Positions 21,732 through 41,179 of a stretch of 64,000 nt of DNA are shown here, piece by piece. The DNA comes from Metridium senile. Taxonomy: Eukaryota > Cnidaria > Anthozoa > Actiniaria > Metridiidae. How positions within the stretch are numbered: the first letter of the stretch is position 1; every line of letters begins with the position of its first letter. Location of the stretch: positions 15,493,679-15,557,678 of the forward strand of contig OX459107.1 in assembly GCA_949775045.1 (NCBI GenBank), read 5' to 3'. The translations under genes were made by a program, and so were the position numbers. Under the pieces are notes generated by a model that had not been told where the DNA came from, did not search any database, and was given only the letters and a program-made list of their open reading frames with translations.

Positions 21732-24700
21732 TCAACCACACGAATTTGCGCAAACCAGACCAACTTTTCCATATCTCTTTTTGGTGTAAAGATCTGACCA
21801 CTTCAAAACATTTCCCTCCTGATTGACAGCGCATGCGTTGTAGAGATCTTTAACTTCAGAACTGTTCATATTCCTGTCCCACATGTTGATGTTGGACATG
21901 TTTCCCATAAAGCTTTCGTATAGCTCAAAGCCTCCGATGTAATTGTCTTGTTCTTGTCCTAGCACCAACGCACCCCCTCCTGTTATTTGGTTGACGGTTG
22001 ACTGGTTATTTTCAAAAAGCAGATTGCTATCAACGTAGAAAGAGTATCTCTGCGACGATCCATCCCAGGTGAGGCACACGTGATGCCATTTATTGTCAAG
22101 GTATGACTGTTTTACTGTTTCTGACCTGTACAAAAAGATATAGCTAATTAAAGCACAGGAATCCCGGCTTTTTTGTCCCGCTTGCTTTTTTTCTTTTCTT
22201 TATTTCTTGCTCTGCTGCTGCTACACTAAACTATTATTAATTAAAACTATATAATGCTTGGGATAATATTGTCTATTTGCTGGAATTTCATTAATTTCAT
22301 TGTGCGAGAACACGTTTTCACCGAAATATAGTTTTATAGATAAAGCCATTTTCTTTAACTTTGTATAAACATCCTTGGCTCTGTATGAACAAGTAAATGA
22401 CACGTGCATGGATCATATTAAGGGTGAGCAACGAACTACAACACTTGTGCCATTTGGAATAGTCAAAATGTCTAAATATCTAGACAACATTCATCATAGA
22501 AGCGATTGCTATGTAAATGAAAGGGAAAGTCTTTAAGGTGGCCCAGGGGTATTTATTTACGTAAAAACAATTTTTTTTGAACTTCAAATTTTGATGCAAA
22601 AAATTCTTAAATAACTTATCATTGTCTCTAGTTTATAGATATTTAAACGTTATTTTAAAAATACTGATGTCCTAAGAGCAAAACGCTTTCAAACGCGAAC
22701 TCGATTTTTGGATTTAATGGCTATTTCTAAAAATCTGAAGTCGTAGTGTTTCAGAGTCAGTTAGTCCAATCATAATAATAATAATAATAATAACCTTTAT
22801 TGGATAAAACACAATTACTGGTCGCCCAGTATTTTTCATTGTGGTCCATTCTAAAACTAATATAATATATAAGTAATCAAAATATAATAGAAATAACAAT
22901 AAAACGATAAAATTATGCATAAAATTATATAAAAATAGATATGTACATTATAGGAGATAAATAGTGAATGAATTATATGTAATATAAAAATGTGTAAAAT
23001 GTAAAATTTGTCTAATACGAGAAAATGTTTAGAAAAATATTAAAAAGTTCAAGGGTGTTAAGTCCTTGTCAACAACTCTAAATTCAATAATAACTTCTTC
23101 GTTGGTTGCAGGGTTAAGCACAAGAACTTTCCTTGTTCCTAGTGTTGGTATCTTTGTTTGCTCATCATATAAGGCGAGGACAGGTTTAATTGTAGTGTTT
23201 AGTTCTTCGAGGTTATGGTCTCCACTAATATCTTTGTAGATATTCACAGGCAGGACACTGCATATCGAACCAGAGTCAATCTGACAGTTAACCGGAATTA
23301 TTTTCTTTGATAAATGTAGGTTTGCAAATGCTTTCTTTTGGTTGCATTGCTGGTTTAACACACATATTTTGTCCACAAATTCATAATAGTGTTGTTCACC
23401 ATCTTCCTCTTCGACTTTCAGTATCATTGGTTTCTTTGATGAGTTTGACTGTTTTTTACTTGAATTGTTTCTTTGTTTTAGGCGTTTGCATTCCTTTGAA
23501 TCTTGGAAATGGTTTTTGAGTTTACATTTTCTACATACTGCACCCCAGGCAGGGCAGAGTTTTTTTTATCAGAAAAACTATGAGCACCTCTCTTGTTTGC
23601 ACAATAATTACACAAAAAGGTTTGCCTTGGCTTTCCTTTTTCAGTTATAACAGCTTTAACGCTCTCTTTTGGAGTTTTAGAGCAGTCCTGTACCTCTTGT
23701 TAATTTGTGATTTTTATCTTTGTCAAAACAATCGATTTTCGATATATTTTTTGTGCTTGCATTTATTGTTGATGAATAGAGTTTCTGATAAAAATTCATT
23801 TCTTCTTCTAGAATGATTTTTGGATCGTATGTAAAACTGCTATTGTTTTTTTTTTTTGAACGTCGAGCTTGCAATGATATGACGGAGACACGTGAATAAT
23901 TGTTCCGCAAGGTGTTACAGTGCTGCTAATTCAACCGGGGCCACCTCGAGTTTATTAGCCAATCACGTTTGAGCTTAAGAACAAAAGATATCTACTTTGT
24001 CTCCTTATCAGCCAATCAAATTATAGGCGCGATTAGACTTGACGGATCGTCTATGTCTGGTTCTTTTGTTCTTAAGCTCAAACGTGATTGGCTAATAAAC
24101 TCGGGTTGGCCCCGGTTGAATTAGCAGCACATTAAAAGGTCTCTATCATTGCAAACTCGACGTTCGTCTTGCTTTGATACAAAGGCCCGGCTACTTTTCA
24201 AGTTAGCGCAGAGAAGTGTGAATTAGGGGACTATTAAGAATACTAAATTTGGCCAGCTTTACGGCATTTTTACTCGGCGTACTATTTACTTACTTGTGAA
24301 CGTTGGGAAGACCCAAGCCTACTTTTTTCATGTACAACTCAACGTAAAGCTCATTTGTGATGTCATCATTGATGGCATAACTCAGAGCAGTGTTACCTTG
24401 ACCTTCATCAAAATTTGTGGCTATCTGAAGCCACATGCTGATGGTAAAGGCAGTCAGGTTCTGTACGAAAGGCTTTTCAAAGACGACGTAATCTTCTTTG
24501 GAAATTCTCGGAAAATGCAGGACAATTTCACCTGAGACAAAGAACGGTACCAGTTATATATTTTGGGACAACATTGCTATTGTGGTGTTAGAGAGGATTA
24601 TATGTATTGATATGATCGAATTTATGTCAACGGTCGATCGGTCGGTCGGTCGGTTGGACGGTCGATCGGTAATAATCTATGTGAATAAACACAGTTATAA

Positions 24701-25226
24701 TCTATGTGAATAAACACAGTTATAATATTTGTAAATAAACACAGTTATAATCTTTGTGAATAAACACAGTTATAATCTTTGTAAATAAACACAGTTATAA
24801 TCTTTGTGAATAAACTATACCTGGACCACAGCATCTGTACGGGTTCTTTATATCTTTGTCAACAATTTCACACAAATGCTTATCACTGCAAAGTCTCGGG
24901 CTGCATTTATCTGGAGGCCGTTCATGGTAGTTACTATACTCAGCATCACATGATGGCACAAGACTTTCTGGGTTTGTCAAATGATTTGCGTCGTTAACTT
25001 CACAAGTAGATTGCGAGTTGTAGAAGTTGATACTGTGACACGTAGGATGACCTCGACATTTCGCGATACAGATTTCACTGGATGTTATTCCTGGGAGGGT
25101 TTTGTTCACATGGCCCTTAAGACTGAAGTTCGGTTGGGTGTATCGGGAGGTGTGGCAACTTTGGGTGGAAACACAAGCCAACAATGACGAGAGAAGCAAC
25201 AAGGCAGCTGGAAACAGTATGACCAT
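21732..25226 (-). CDS. Secreted PAN/apple plus pentraxin-like (concanavalin-fold) protein, 3 exons, 345 aa
   Basis: Exons in gene order: 25226-24821, 24531-24294, 22125-21732. The GT-AG junctions and phases close to 345 codons plus stop. Residues 1-21 are a hydrophobic signal peptide ending near CVSTQ. Residues 23-105 form a PAN/apple module (CIAKCRGHPTCHSINFY, later CEV). A short Cys-rich segment with CSPRLCSDKHLC follows. Exons 2-3 form a pentraxin/laminin-G-like sandwich: VVFEKPFVQNLTAFTISMWL, then NKWHHVCLTWDG, GGGALVLGQEQDNYIGGFE, MGNMSNINMWDR. The WHHVC.TW and GNMSNINMWDR blocks are classical for pentraxins. The protein ends CANSCG. Probably an extracellular carbohydrate- or matrix-binding protein; the ligand is unknown. 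The architecture is common in cnidarians (general knowledge). Intron 2 carries a retroelement relic and a MITE. Confidence 0.88.
22774..22990 (-). mobile_element. LINE 3' end with (ATT)n tail
   Basis: On the minus strand an AT-rich segment ends GTTTTATCCAATAAAGG followed by ATT triplets (22774-22792). This is typical of a truncated non-LTR retrotransposon. No coding part is identified. Confidence 0.5.
23029..23910 (-). pseudogene. LTR-retrotransposon gag/protease relic
   Basis: The frame from 23427 to 23029 contains VNCQIDSGSICSVLP, the active-site region of a retropepsin-type aspartic protease (DSG in place of the common DTG), followed by VLPVNIYKDI and downstream strands. To its right (23430-23910), broken frames with a CNYC..H pattern suggest a decayed zinc-knuckle region of gag. 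No reverse transcriptase or LTRs are seen nearby. Endogenous retroelement debris in the intron of the PAN/pentraxin gene. Confidence 0.65.
23918..24131. mobile_element. mariner-like MITE related to 9936
   Basis: Arms CAGTGCTGCTAATTCAACCG and CGGTTGAATTAGCAGCAC, extended by GGGCCACC, CTCGAGTTTATTAGCCAATC and CACGTTTGAGCTTAAGAACA. About 85 bp of arm on each side. Confidence 0.85.
24665..24815. repeat. Tandem repeat, about 26-bp unit, five copies
   Basis: AATAAACACAGTTATAATCT repeats with a TTGTG or ATGTG spacer, directly after a short CGGT run (24640-24668). The array ends 6 bp before the donor of exon 1 of the PAN/pentraxin gene. Confidence 0.85.
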
Positions 25227-25299
25227 TCTAAAAACATGGAAAATATCATAAAAAAACGAGTCAAAATGTATACGTTATATATGCTTACTGTAACTGGTA

Positions 25300-25645
25300 A
25301 CCCTTATTTCAAGCTTTCTAGTCCGATGTGTTAACCACTACACCACTAGGACCAACCACGCTGGACCGATACGCAGCCGGACAAAGTAGTATAGGGCAAC
25401 TGTTGGGGTCCCAGGGCGATATTAATCTCTTAGGTGAATTTAAACACCGTAAATGAAAACGTAAAACATGTATCTGTATTTCACTTTTACACCGAATGCA
25501 TTTTCAATTCATATATTCACTTCATTTCTGCATTTCCATTTACGGTGTTCAATTTTATTTCCATTTACGGTGGTGGGTCCTTTTGATGTAGTGGCTAACA
25601 CAACGGACTAGAAAGCCGAAACCGTGGGGTTCAATTCCCGGCATA
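25300..25645. repeat. Inverted pair of tRNA-like (SINE-type) heads
   Basis: Plus strand 25575-25645 has GATGTAGTGGCTAACACAAC, then CGGACTAGAAAGCCG and a B-box-like GGGGTTCAATTCCCGGC. On the minus strand around 25365-25310 the same layout occurs (GGTGTAGTGGTTAACACATC, GGACTAGAAAGC). Between them lies TTTACGGTG fold-back sequence. The pairing is too poor for a real tRNA, so a tRNA-derived SINE or fold-back is preferred. Confidence 0.5.
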
Positions 25646-25689
25646 TGATATTTTTCTCATGTATCTGTACTTATATATTAATTTCAAGC

Positions 25690-26505
25690 CTTAATAAGAG
25701 GACGTCTCTGTAAGAGCGGACCAGTAATATATATGTATTCAAAAAACAGATTTTATTTATTTTTCTCAGTACAATCGAAAGTACTATCTAAAAAGACGGC
25801 AAATTTGTAAGGTCGCCGAGGCTTTCTTTCAAAGCCCATTTTCTCGGGCTTTTCTTCGACTAAATGCTTTTTTTTTTGTCTAATCCTCAGTTTTTAAAGT
25901 CATTAAATTGCTTCTTCTGGACAGGAACAGCAAAAAAATTAACTATAAATTGCGTGAATAACAAAATAATATCTGAATTTTTTGAGAGCTCCGTCAAATG
26001 TATGACACCAAAAGTCAGTAGGACTTTGAAAATTGTAAATTTCTCAAATATGTCACATTACCTGTAAAATAAAATTTTACATTCTTTTTTGAGATAAGAT
26101 TTAGCAGATCTTGCAATTGAGGCGTAAATAAGAGAAGTATTAGTTCTGTCCTTGTTCAGATATTACGTTTTCAATTAAAGAACCTTTCGGGTTATAGTCT
26201 CAAAATATAATTATTAAACAAAGGCTCAAAACACCTTAATGACTTTTAGGCCGTTACAATGTATATCAATTTTTAGAACAGGTGATCCAATTATTGTGAT
26301 GGATATATCATGCCGCACTTCAATCACTAGTTTCGCCCAGTACAGCCTTTTTAAAATTGACTTGATGATGCCTTGGACCAGTCAGCCATCCTCTTTAAAT
26401 TTGAGATCGCGATTGATTTTAATACTTAGTTTTGGTCGTGAACGGCTTTGTACGCTTACATGTACATGCATAAAGATATGACCAATCTTGGAGTGAAAGA
26501 TGGCG
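25690..26505 (+). repeat. Dispersed repeat, copy A (uninterrupted)
   Basis: It shares AAATTGCTTCTTCTGGACAG, TAAATTGCGTGAATAACAAA, GGCCGTTACAATGTATATCA and GACCAATCTTGGAGTGAAAG with copy B. It lacks about 95 bp present in copy B near 26960-27045. A partial third start is at 29085. Confidence 0.8.
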
Positions 26506-26872
26506 ATAGGAATTTATCCTTAAGCTGTGGGAACACCGTTAAGGTGGCTCGATTCAGTTTTTTTACGACCTGACCAACAATTTTGAACCGAAAAAACAAA
26601 ATGTGCTTCGAAACAACTTTCTGTGGTATATGCTATACCATCTACCTACTAGAGATAGATTGAAGTCTACTATGCAATACGGTTTTTCGAGATCGGAGCG
26701 TCCATAGCAACGCTAGGTTGCTATGGGGGATTTTTCTTCTGGGCTGTTTTTTCGGGCGTGATGAGATATTTAGGTAAATCGGTCACAAGTTTTGTGGTTT
26801 GACGTGCAGGCTCGGTTATAAAAGATTGACTTAGAATTGATAAGAAAATAAAAACACGGATTTTTTCGAACC
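26506..26872. other. Spacer between the two repeat copies, no gene seen
   Basis: Contains AAGGTGGCTCGATTCAGTTT near 26540; nothing else is recognisable. Confidence 0.4.
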
Positions 26873-27694
26873 TTAATTAATGTAAGAGCGAACCAGTATG
26901 TATTCCAAAAACATTTTTATTTTATTTTTCTCAGTACCATCAAAAGTATTATATATTCTTACCACAAAACTGGAGTTAGAATCGTTTTAAAATGCTAAAA
27001 TATGTTTTTGTGTGCCAGGCCAATTTCTGTCCATATCGACCTCAAATCAGTCAAAAGACGGCAGATTTGTAACGTCGCCGAGGCTTACTTTCAAAGTCCA
27101 TTTTCTCGTCCTTTTCTTCGACTGGAAGCTTATTTCTTTTGGGTCTAATCTGCAGTTTTTAAATTCATTAAAATGCTTCTTCTGGACAGGAACAGGAAAA
27201 AACTATAAATTGCGTGAATAACAAAATAATATCTGAATTTTTTGAGAGCTCCGTCCAATGCGTGACACCAGGTCAGTAGGACTTTGATAATTTTAAATTT
27301 CTCAAATATGTTACATTACCTCAATAAAATTTTACATTCGATCTATTTTGAGATAAGAAGATTTTTTGCAGATCTTGCAATAGAATTGAGGCGTAAATAA
27401 GAGAAGTATTAGTTTTGTCCTTGTTGAGATATTACGTTTTCAATTAAAGAACCCCCAGTGTTATAGTCCCAAAACATAATTATTAAACAAAGGCTCAAAA
27501 CACCTTAATGACTTTTAGGCCGTTAAAATGTATATCAATTTTTAGAACAGGTGATCCAATTATTGTGATGGATATATCATGCCGCACTCCAATCACTAGT
27601 TTCGCCCTGTAAAGCCTTTTTAAAATGACTTGAATTAAGATTCCTTGGACCAGTCAGCCATCCTGTTTAAATTTGCGATCGCGATTGATTTTAA

Positions 27695-27931
27695 TAGAGA
27701 GATTATAAGATTCACGTTAACGCCAAACGCCAAACGTAAAAAACTAACCGATTTTCTGCGTTTACTCTTCACCATTTGACATCTCCGCTAAAACAAGGTC
27801 CTTCTGTTATGTGTTAATACTCATTTTATTCACTGAGATCTTTTGCGCAGTTATTTGAAGCTTTTAAAGCAATATTAGAAAGGCCAATCTGACGTCTGGC
27901 GTTCCCGTAAACGTGAATCTTAATCTCTCTA
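27695..27931. mobile_element. MITE with TAGAGAGATTA ends
   Basis: TAGAGAGATTATAAGATTCA and TGAATCTTAATCTCTCTA are inverted ends, continued by CGTTAACG/CGTAAACG. Absent from the matching position in copy A. Confidence 0.8.
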
Positions 27932-27989
27932 ATACTGAGTTTTGACCGTGAACGGCTTTGTACCCTTACATGTACTTGCAAAAAGATAT

Positions 27990-28389
27990 AGACCACTTTC
28001 ATAAATACCATAATATGTACCGGAAAAGGATTTTTCAAGTAAACAGATATTAAAAATTTTAGCACTGTTATATGAAAGAACTTTCTGAAATAGGCATGTT
28101 TGGAAGGTTTTAAATTGATGCGGCTCTGGCTAAAATACCAAAGAAGTTTTGCTCAATGAAAAGTGTAGCGATTTGTATGTAATTTTCTGCTGAGGACTTT
28201 GATGCCTCGTTTTGGTGTTTTTCTGATTTTTTAAACTCTTTTAGTTTCTTGCAAGTTTAATCGTTTTTTTCTCAAACTTTCACAAGTTATTGTAATGGTG
28301 AATGTCTGTCATTTGATGGCTTTCTTTTTCTTAAAACATCAATTTAAAAAATTATGATAATTAGTGGTGGCCATTTATGACAGTCGTCT
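27990..28389 (+). mobile_element. 400-bp non-autonomous element, copy 1
   Basis: Begins AGACCACTTTCATAAATACC and ends CATTTATGACAGTCGTCT, short inverted ends, flanked by TAT. It is about 90 percent similar by eye to 39865-40265. No open frame. Confidence 0.8.
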
Positions 28390-28425
28390 ATGACCAATCT
28401 TGGAGTGAAAGATCGCGGATCACGT

Positions 28426-29555
28426 AAGGAAACACGTTTAATTTGGTGATTTTTGAATTGTATTTTATAAGTTTGATATGTTTTAATATATATTGTACAA
28501 CAAGCACACGGAGTTGGTCTGAAATATTTGTATTAAAAATAACTGGATTTACATTATCAAAGCTAGGCGTCTAAACCGAGGGATGGGCCAGGGGAAATCC
28601 GTCACCCCCCCATATTTTTGCCCACTAAATTTTTACCTAACAATTCCATATATTAAAGCGAGTCGATTATCAGAAAACATCCAAAATGCGGTGTTTTAGA
28701 CCATAATGGCTGATGAAGAGTGAATTAGTTTAGATTTTTAGCCAGCCAATATTAAAATCTCGAGCTATGTCAATCTTTTTTGAACATACTCGAACTCAAA
28801 GGCAATTGAATTGGACGCGGCAAAGTTTGACTTCTCAACTGGACCTTAATATTCTCTTACCTCATGGTTTATACTTTCGTGGCTGAAAAACCAATGTACT
28901 TTCCCTGAAGGAGTTTGAGAGACTAAACCTGTTTTCTATAAAACTGGTTTTCGGCTGTTAATAATTAATGAGAGTTAATAATTATCAATGAAAACTAGCG
29001 AGTAAACTAGTATAGGCTGCTTCGGCCGTGTTTGAAGTTAAACGATATGAAGTTAATAATTGTTAAGGAAAAATTAATTAGACAACATCTCAGTAAGAGC
29101 GGACCTATATGTATTCCAAAATCGTCATGTCCTTGCCAGGTCGGGCTTGTGTGCTTCAACAATGAATAAAAGTCATAAAAACTATAGTGAAATTACAAGA
29201 CGTTTCGATGCCGAGCTCGAATTATAATTACGGGTGAAAACAGTTTAAGATTCTTGAACAAATAAGACATATTTGGATAAAGTCCTAAAAAATGTTCGAA
29301 AGAGGGCGCACCTCGGTTCCATGCTGCCCTTTTTATAAATTAATTTTCACCCCTTTGCTGAGGTCGGAGATGATCATACTTTTTACTGTAGTTGAACAGC
29401 AAAGTAAAGTTTATATATTCGAAAAAAAATAAAAATTTTCTCCCATGGCTGATTTACTACACGCGAAACTAAATTTGTCACGTGACCGAGTTTCATACCA
29501 TGTCAAAATACCTCCATCTTCAACACCGCGCGACTTTGACGAAAAATTGCTTGCA
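28426..29555. other. Upstream flank of GOT1, no gene seen
   Basis: AT-rich. It contains one diverged satellite core (AACTAGCGAGTAAACTAGTA at 28983). No coding region is supported. Confidence 0.5.
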
Positions 29556-29559
29556 AAAG

Positions 29560-29688
29560 CCACAGGAATCCCATCCGCGCGCATTCAAACAAATACACCA
29601 CAGGAACCCCAACCGCGCGCTCAATGATCCTGCGCGCGGTTAAAATAAAATAAAAATCCTCAGATAGAATAGTTGGGCTGCCTGTGGT
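29560..29688 (+). promoter_or_regulatory. Promoter-like module upstream of GOT1 (copy B)
   Basis: In order: CCACAGGAATCCCA (29560), CCGCGCGCATTC, ACCACAGGAACCCCA (29597), ACCGCGCGC, GATCCTGCGCGCGG, ATAAAAATCCTC, TTGGGCTGCCTGTGGT (29673). This is the same arrangement as upstream of UROS. The last motif lies 164 bp before the GOT1 ATG. Confidence 0.5.
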
Positions 29689-29851
29689 TAGACCGTGACG
29701 CACTCCACTGCTATTATACCTCCCGACTCCTCCCGAGTGGAGTGCCGAATGAAGCCGAGTACTTCCCCGAGCCTCCCCGAGTAACAACCGACATAGATCA
29801 ACTTGGAGAGATTATTTTTGTCTTGACTGTTTGACGTCTGTTCTTGTGAAA

Positions 29852-38291
<8,440 letters not shown>

Positions 38292-38694
38292 TTACTACAC
38301 ATAACAGAGTGTTCAAATTGTTAGAACACTTTTTCCTTCAGAATAGATCAGTGCACTCCACAGGAATCCTGAAACACTTGTTTTTTTATCACTGATTCTG
38401 GAGGGGAAAGAGGGACTACTTGATAGGCCATATATTATTGTCTATTTTTGGTAAATTTGTTGGATTAGGATATTGATTCCAGGTTTTTGTTTGTTTCTGT
38501 CTAATAGGTTATCAAGTAGCCAATTGTAGTTGAGTATCATGTGACATGACTGTGTATCTAAAACAGTTTTTTTTAAAACATCACAACTTCTTGAATGTGT
38601 AGTTTTTATTTTGTGATTACATGATTCTATAATATGATTGCTTCTGTATAACAGAGTTGTAATGAGGTAGAGTGCGAACACTACACATCAATGG

Positions 38695-38700
38695 AATAAA
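38695..38700 (+). promoter_or_regulatory. Possible GOT1 polyadenylation signal
   Basis: AATAAA about 400 bp after the stop codon, the first clear one downstream. Weak evidence. Confidence 0.3.
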
Positions 38701-38745
38701 ATATAATTGCTACAAAGAACCTTTGAATAGAGCGTAAATACTATC

Positions 38746-39138
38746 CCAGGGGGGAATCCTTATAAAAGGGGGCGGGGGTCCTCGTCGGAAATTCTGAAAA
38801 TGACCCCTAAAAGGGACATTTATTTTGAGATGATGGGCTTGGCAGTGATGAAATTTCACCCCTAAGAAGAGGGACCAATCAATAACGTATCATATTTGTT
38901 TGGTTTCTCGATGTTATTTGATACTAGCATCGATCAAACCGAATCCGGAAAGTTGATTAAAATAAAAATCAATCTTTGAAAAGAAGCATTGTTGTTAATC
39001 TTATATCCTAAAAGGGACCACAAAACTCAGCTGGTGGGCATTCTCGTCATTATCACCCTAAGCGGGACCAAGACACTGATTTCGAGGACCCCCACCCCCT
39101 TTCATAAGGTGACCATTCACTCAAATCACATTCCCCTG
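38746..39138. mobile_element. G-rich/C-rich inverted-end element
   Basis: CAGGGGGGAATCCTTATAAA and GGGGGCGGGGGTCCTCG at the left face CGAGGACCCCCACCCCCT and ATAAGGTGACCATTC..CCCCTG at the right. The inside has repeated CCTAAAAGGGACCA. Related in style to the G-tract family. Confidence 0.7.
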
Positions 39139-39344
39139 AATCCAGTGGCAGATCTAGCGGGGTAGCACCAGACACCCCCTAGCGCCACAAATATTACCCC
39201 TATTTTATTTAGACATTTAGGGACCGGACACCCCTTAACACCTTAAGAGCCCTTCATTTGCAATTGGGACACCCCCTGAAAAATTTCTGGATCAACCTTG
39301 AATATGTGGCTGTTATTTTATCATAATTATAGCTTGGCTTTCAT

Positions 39345-39590
39345 TTATTAGTATATATAGGGGGGGTGGGGGGGTCGGCAATTTTGAGGGGGTCACGTTA
39401 TTTTCGGAAGCTATATAGGGGGGTTGTCACTAATTGTAAGCAGCTTTAGTAGTAAACTGGGTAAATATAGAGGTATGATATTAATTTTTTTACCAACCAG
39501 GAAGGGGGGGGGGGGGGGGGTTGCGTAATATTTGGAAAAGACAACAGAATTGATTTTTCTGACCCCCCCCCCCCCCCCCCCCCATACTCT
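39345..39590. mobile_element. G-tract/C-tract element, copy 4
   Basis: G runs at 39360-39374, 39418 and 39504-39520 and a C run of about 21 at 39563-39583, with TATATAGGGGGG at the left and CATACTCTTATAAA at the right. Confidence 0.55.
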
Positions 39591-39864
39591 TATAAATAAA
39601 AGCACCCTTACTTTAGATCTTTAGTGGCTTGTGTAATAAATGAATTTTTAAAGAGATTATTATTATTAGTACTGTGATATAAAACTTCAATGTTTTTTCA
39701 GTCTGTCTAGAAGCTTGTCCAATGAAAAAAAGATAATCATGTGTTCATGGGAAGTGCAAGTATTATCAAAATTAAGGGAGGAGGGGAAGTGTTGGATGTT
39801 TTTTCAATAACCGACACCAAATAATTATAATGTACAAGATTTCAAGCCTGTATTGACATGCAAT

Positions 39865-40265
39865 AGACCAATTTCATAAATACCATAATATGTAGCAGAA
39901 AAGGATTTTTCAAGTAAACAGATATGTTCATATCTTAGCACTGTCATATGAAAGAACCACCTGAAATAGGCATGTTTGGAAGGTTTTGATGCTCTGGCTA
40001 AAATACCAAAGAAGTTATGCTCAATGAAAAATGTAGAGATTTGTATGTAATTTTCTGCTGAGGCCTTTGATTCCTCGTTTTGGTGTTTTTCTGATTTTTC
40101 AAACTCTTACAGCTTCTTGCACATTTAATCGTTTTTTCTCAAACTTTCACAAGTTGTTGTTATGGTGAATGCCTGTCATATGATAGCTTTCTTTTTCTTA
40201 TATTTTAAAACATATCAATTTTAAAAATTGTAATAATTACTAGCGGCCATTTATGAAAGTATTCT
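39865..40265 (+). mobile_element. 400-bp non-autonomous element, copy 2
   Basis: Begins AGACCAATTTCATAAATACC and ends GGCCATTTATGAAAGTATTC. Homologous along its whole length to 27990-28389. Confidence 0.8.
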
Positions 40266-40509
40266 ATAACCCATACTACCGAGGTAAATGGTATCCTTAC
40301 ATGGGGAGGGTGGGTAAAGAAATCCCTTGATTAAAACTAGGTTGACTTATTCATTTATAAGCTTAAATTCTTATGTGAACAAATTCCCATAAAACCTCGT
40401 GCAATATAAACAATAAATCATTATTTAATTGTGATAATATTATTGAAATCCCAGGAGAAATGGTGAATGTGCAATAATATTATTAACAAAGCATCCTCAT
40501 GTTTCGCGT

Positions 40510-41159
40510 TATCTATCACCGCTGTACTATTTGTCAAAAGCAGCATTTGCAAAGGCTAAGCCTCGTTTTGTTGTTAAAATATTCACAAACCCAAAGCAAA
40601 AAAAAAACAGGCTAGTAACATGGTATCAGGGATCAAGCCCAAAAATTAGGCCCGGATCAGGGATCAGAGTCCAGGGCTCAGGGATCGAAGGGCTGAGATC
40701 GAGGATCAAAAGTTGTGATGGGATCAAATTTTCAAAACGGGGATCAAGGATCAAAAGTTTGAAAAAAATTGGGCTCAGGGATCAAAAGAATATATATACC
40801 ATGTTACGAGCCTGAAAAAAAAAAAAAAAAATAGGAATTTACACTGAATTGAGGCTATCCTAGTCTAATTTTCAGACGCGCGGGCCTGGGTCCTACGCTA
40901 TCACTTACCCAGGCCCGGGCCGTCTGAAAATCAAGCAAAAGCCTGGTTCACACTGCGTCATAACCGTACTCATAATCAGAAGCAAAACAAAAGATAAGGA
41001 AACAATTTGGTCTTTGTTTTCTAATTCCCCAGGGGATAACAAAACTTTTGTTTTTCTTGCTTATGATTATGACGCTCATATGAACCAGGCTTAAGGGTTT
41101 ATAGGCAACTATCCCTGTGCAAATGCACCTTTTGTCAAATAGTACAGCAGTGCTAGATA
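40510..41159. mobile_element. Nest of MITEs: outer element with three inner ones
   Basis: The outer ends are TATCTATCACCGCTGTACTA / TAGTACAGCAGTGCTAGATA, continuing through TTTGTCAAAAG and GCATTTGCA. Inside are 40608-40814 (ends CAGGCTAGTAACATGGTATC and complement, GGATCA repeats), a CAGACGCGCGGGCCTGGGTC palindrome at about 40870-40935, and 40937-41095 (AAGCCTGGTTCACACTGCGT and complement-like end). Confidence 0.75.
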
Positions 41160-41179
41160 CCATGAAACTGGTCTACTCA

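Larger units (their letters stand above)
26873..28425 (+). repeat. Dispersed repeat, copy B, with two nested insertions
   Basis: Same sequence as copy A but interrupted at 27695-27931 and 27990-28389 by two mobile elements. Copy A shows the empty sites. Confidence 0.8.

Noticed and set aside
25575..25645. Functional tRNA gene
   Set aside because: A- and B-box-like sequences exist, but acceptor and anticodon stems do not pair properly and an inverted relative lies nearby.
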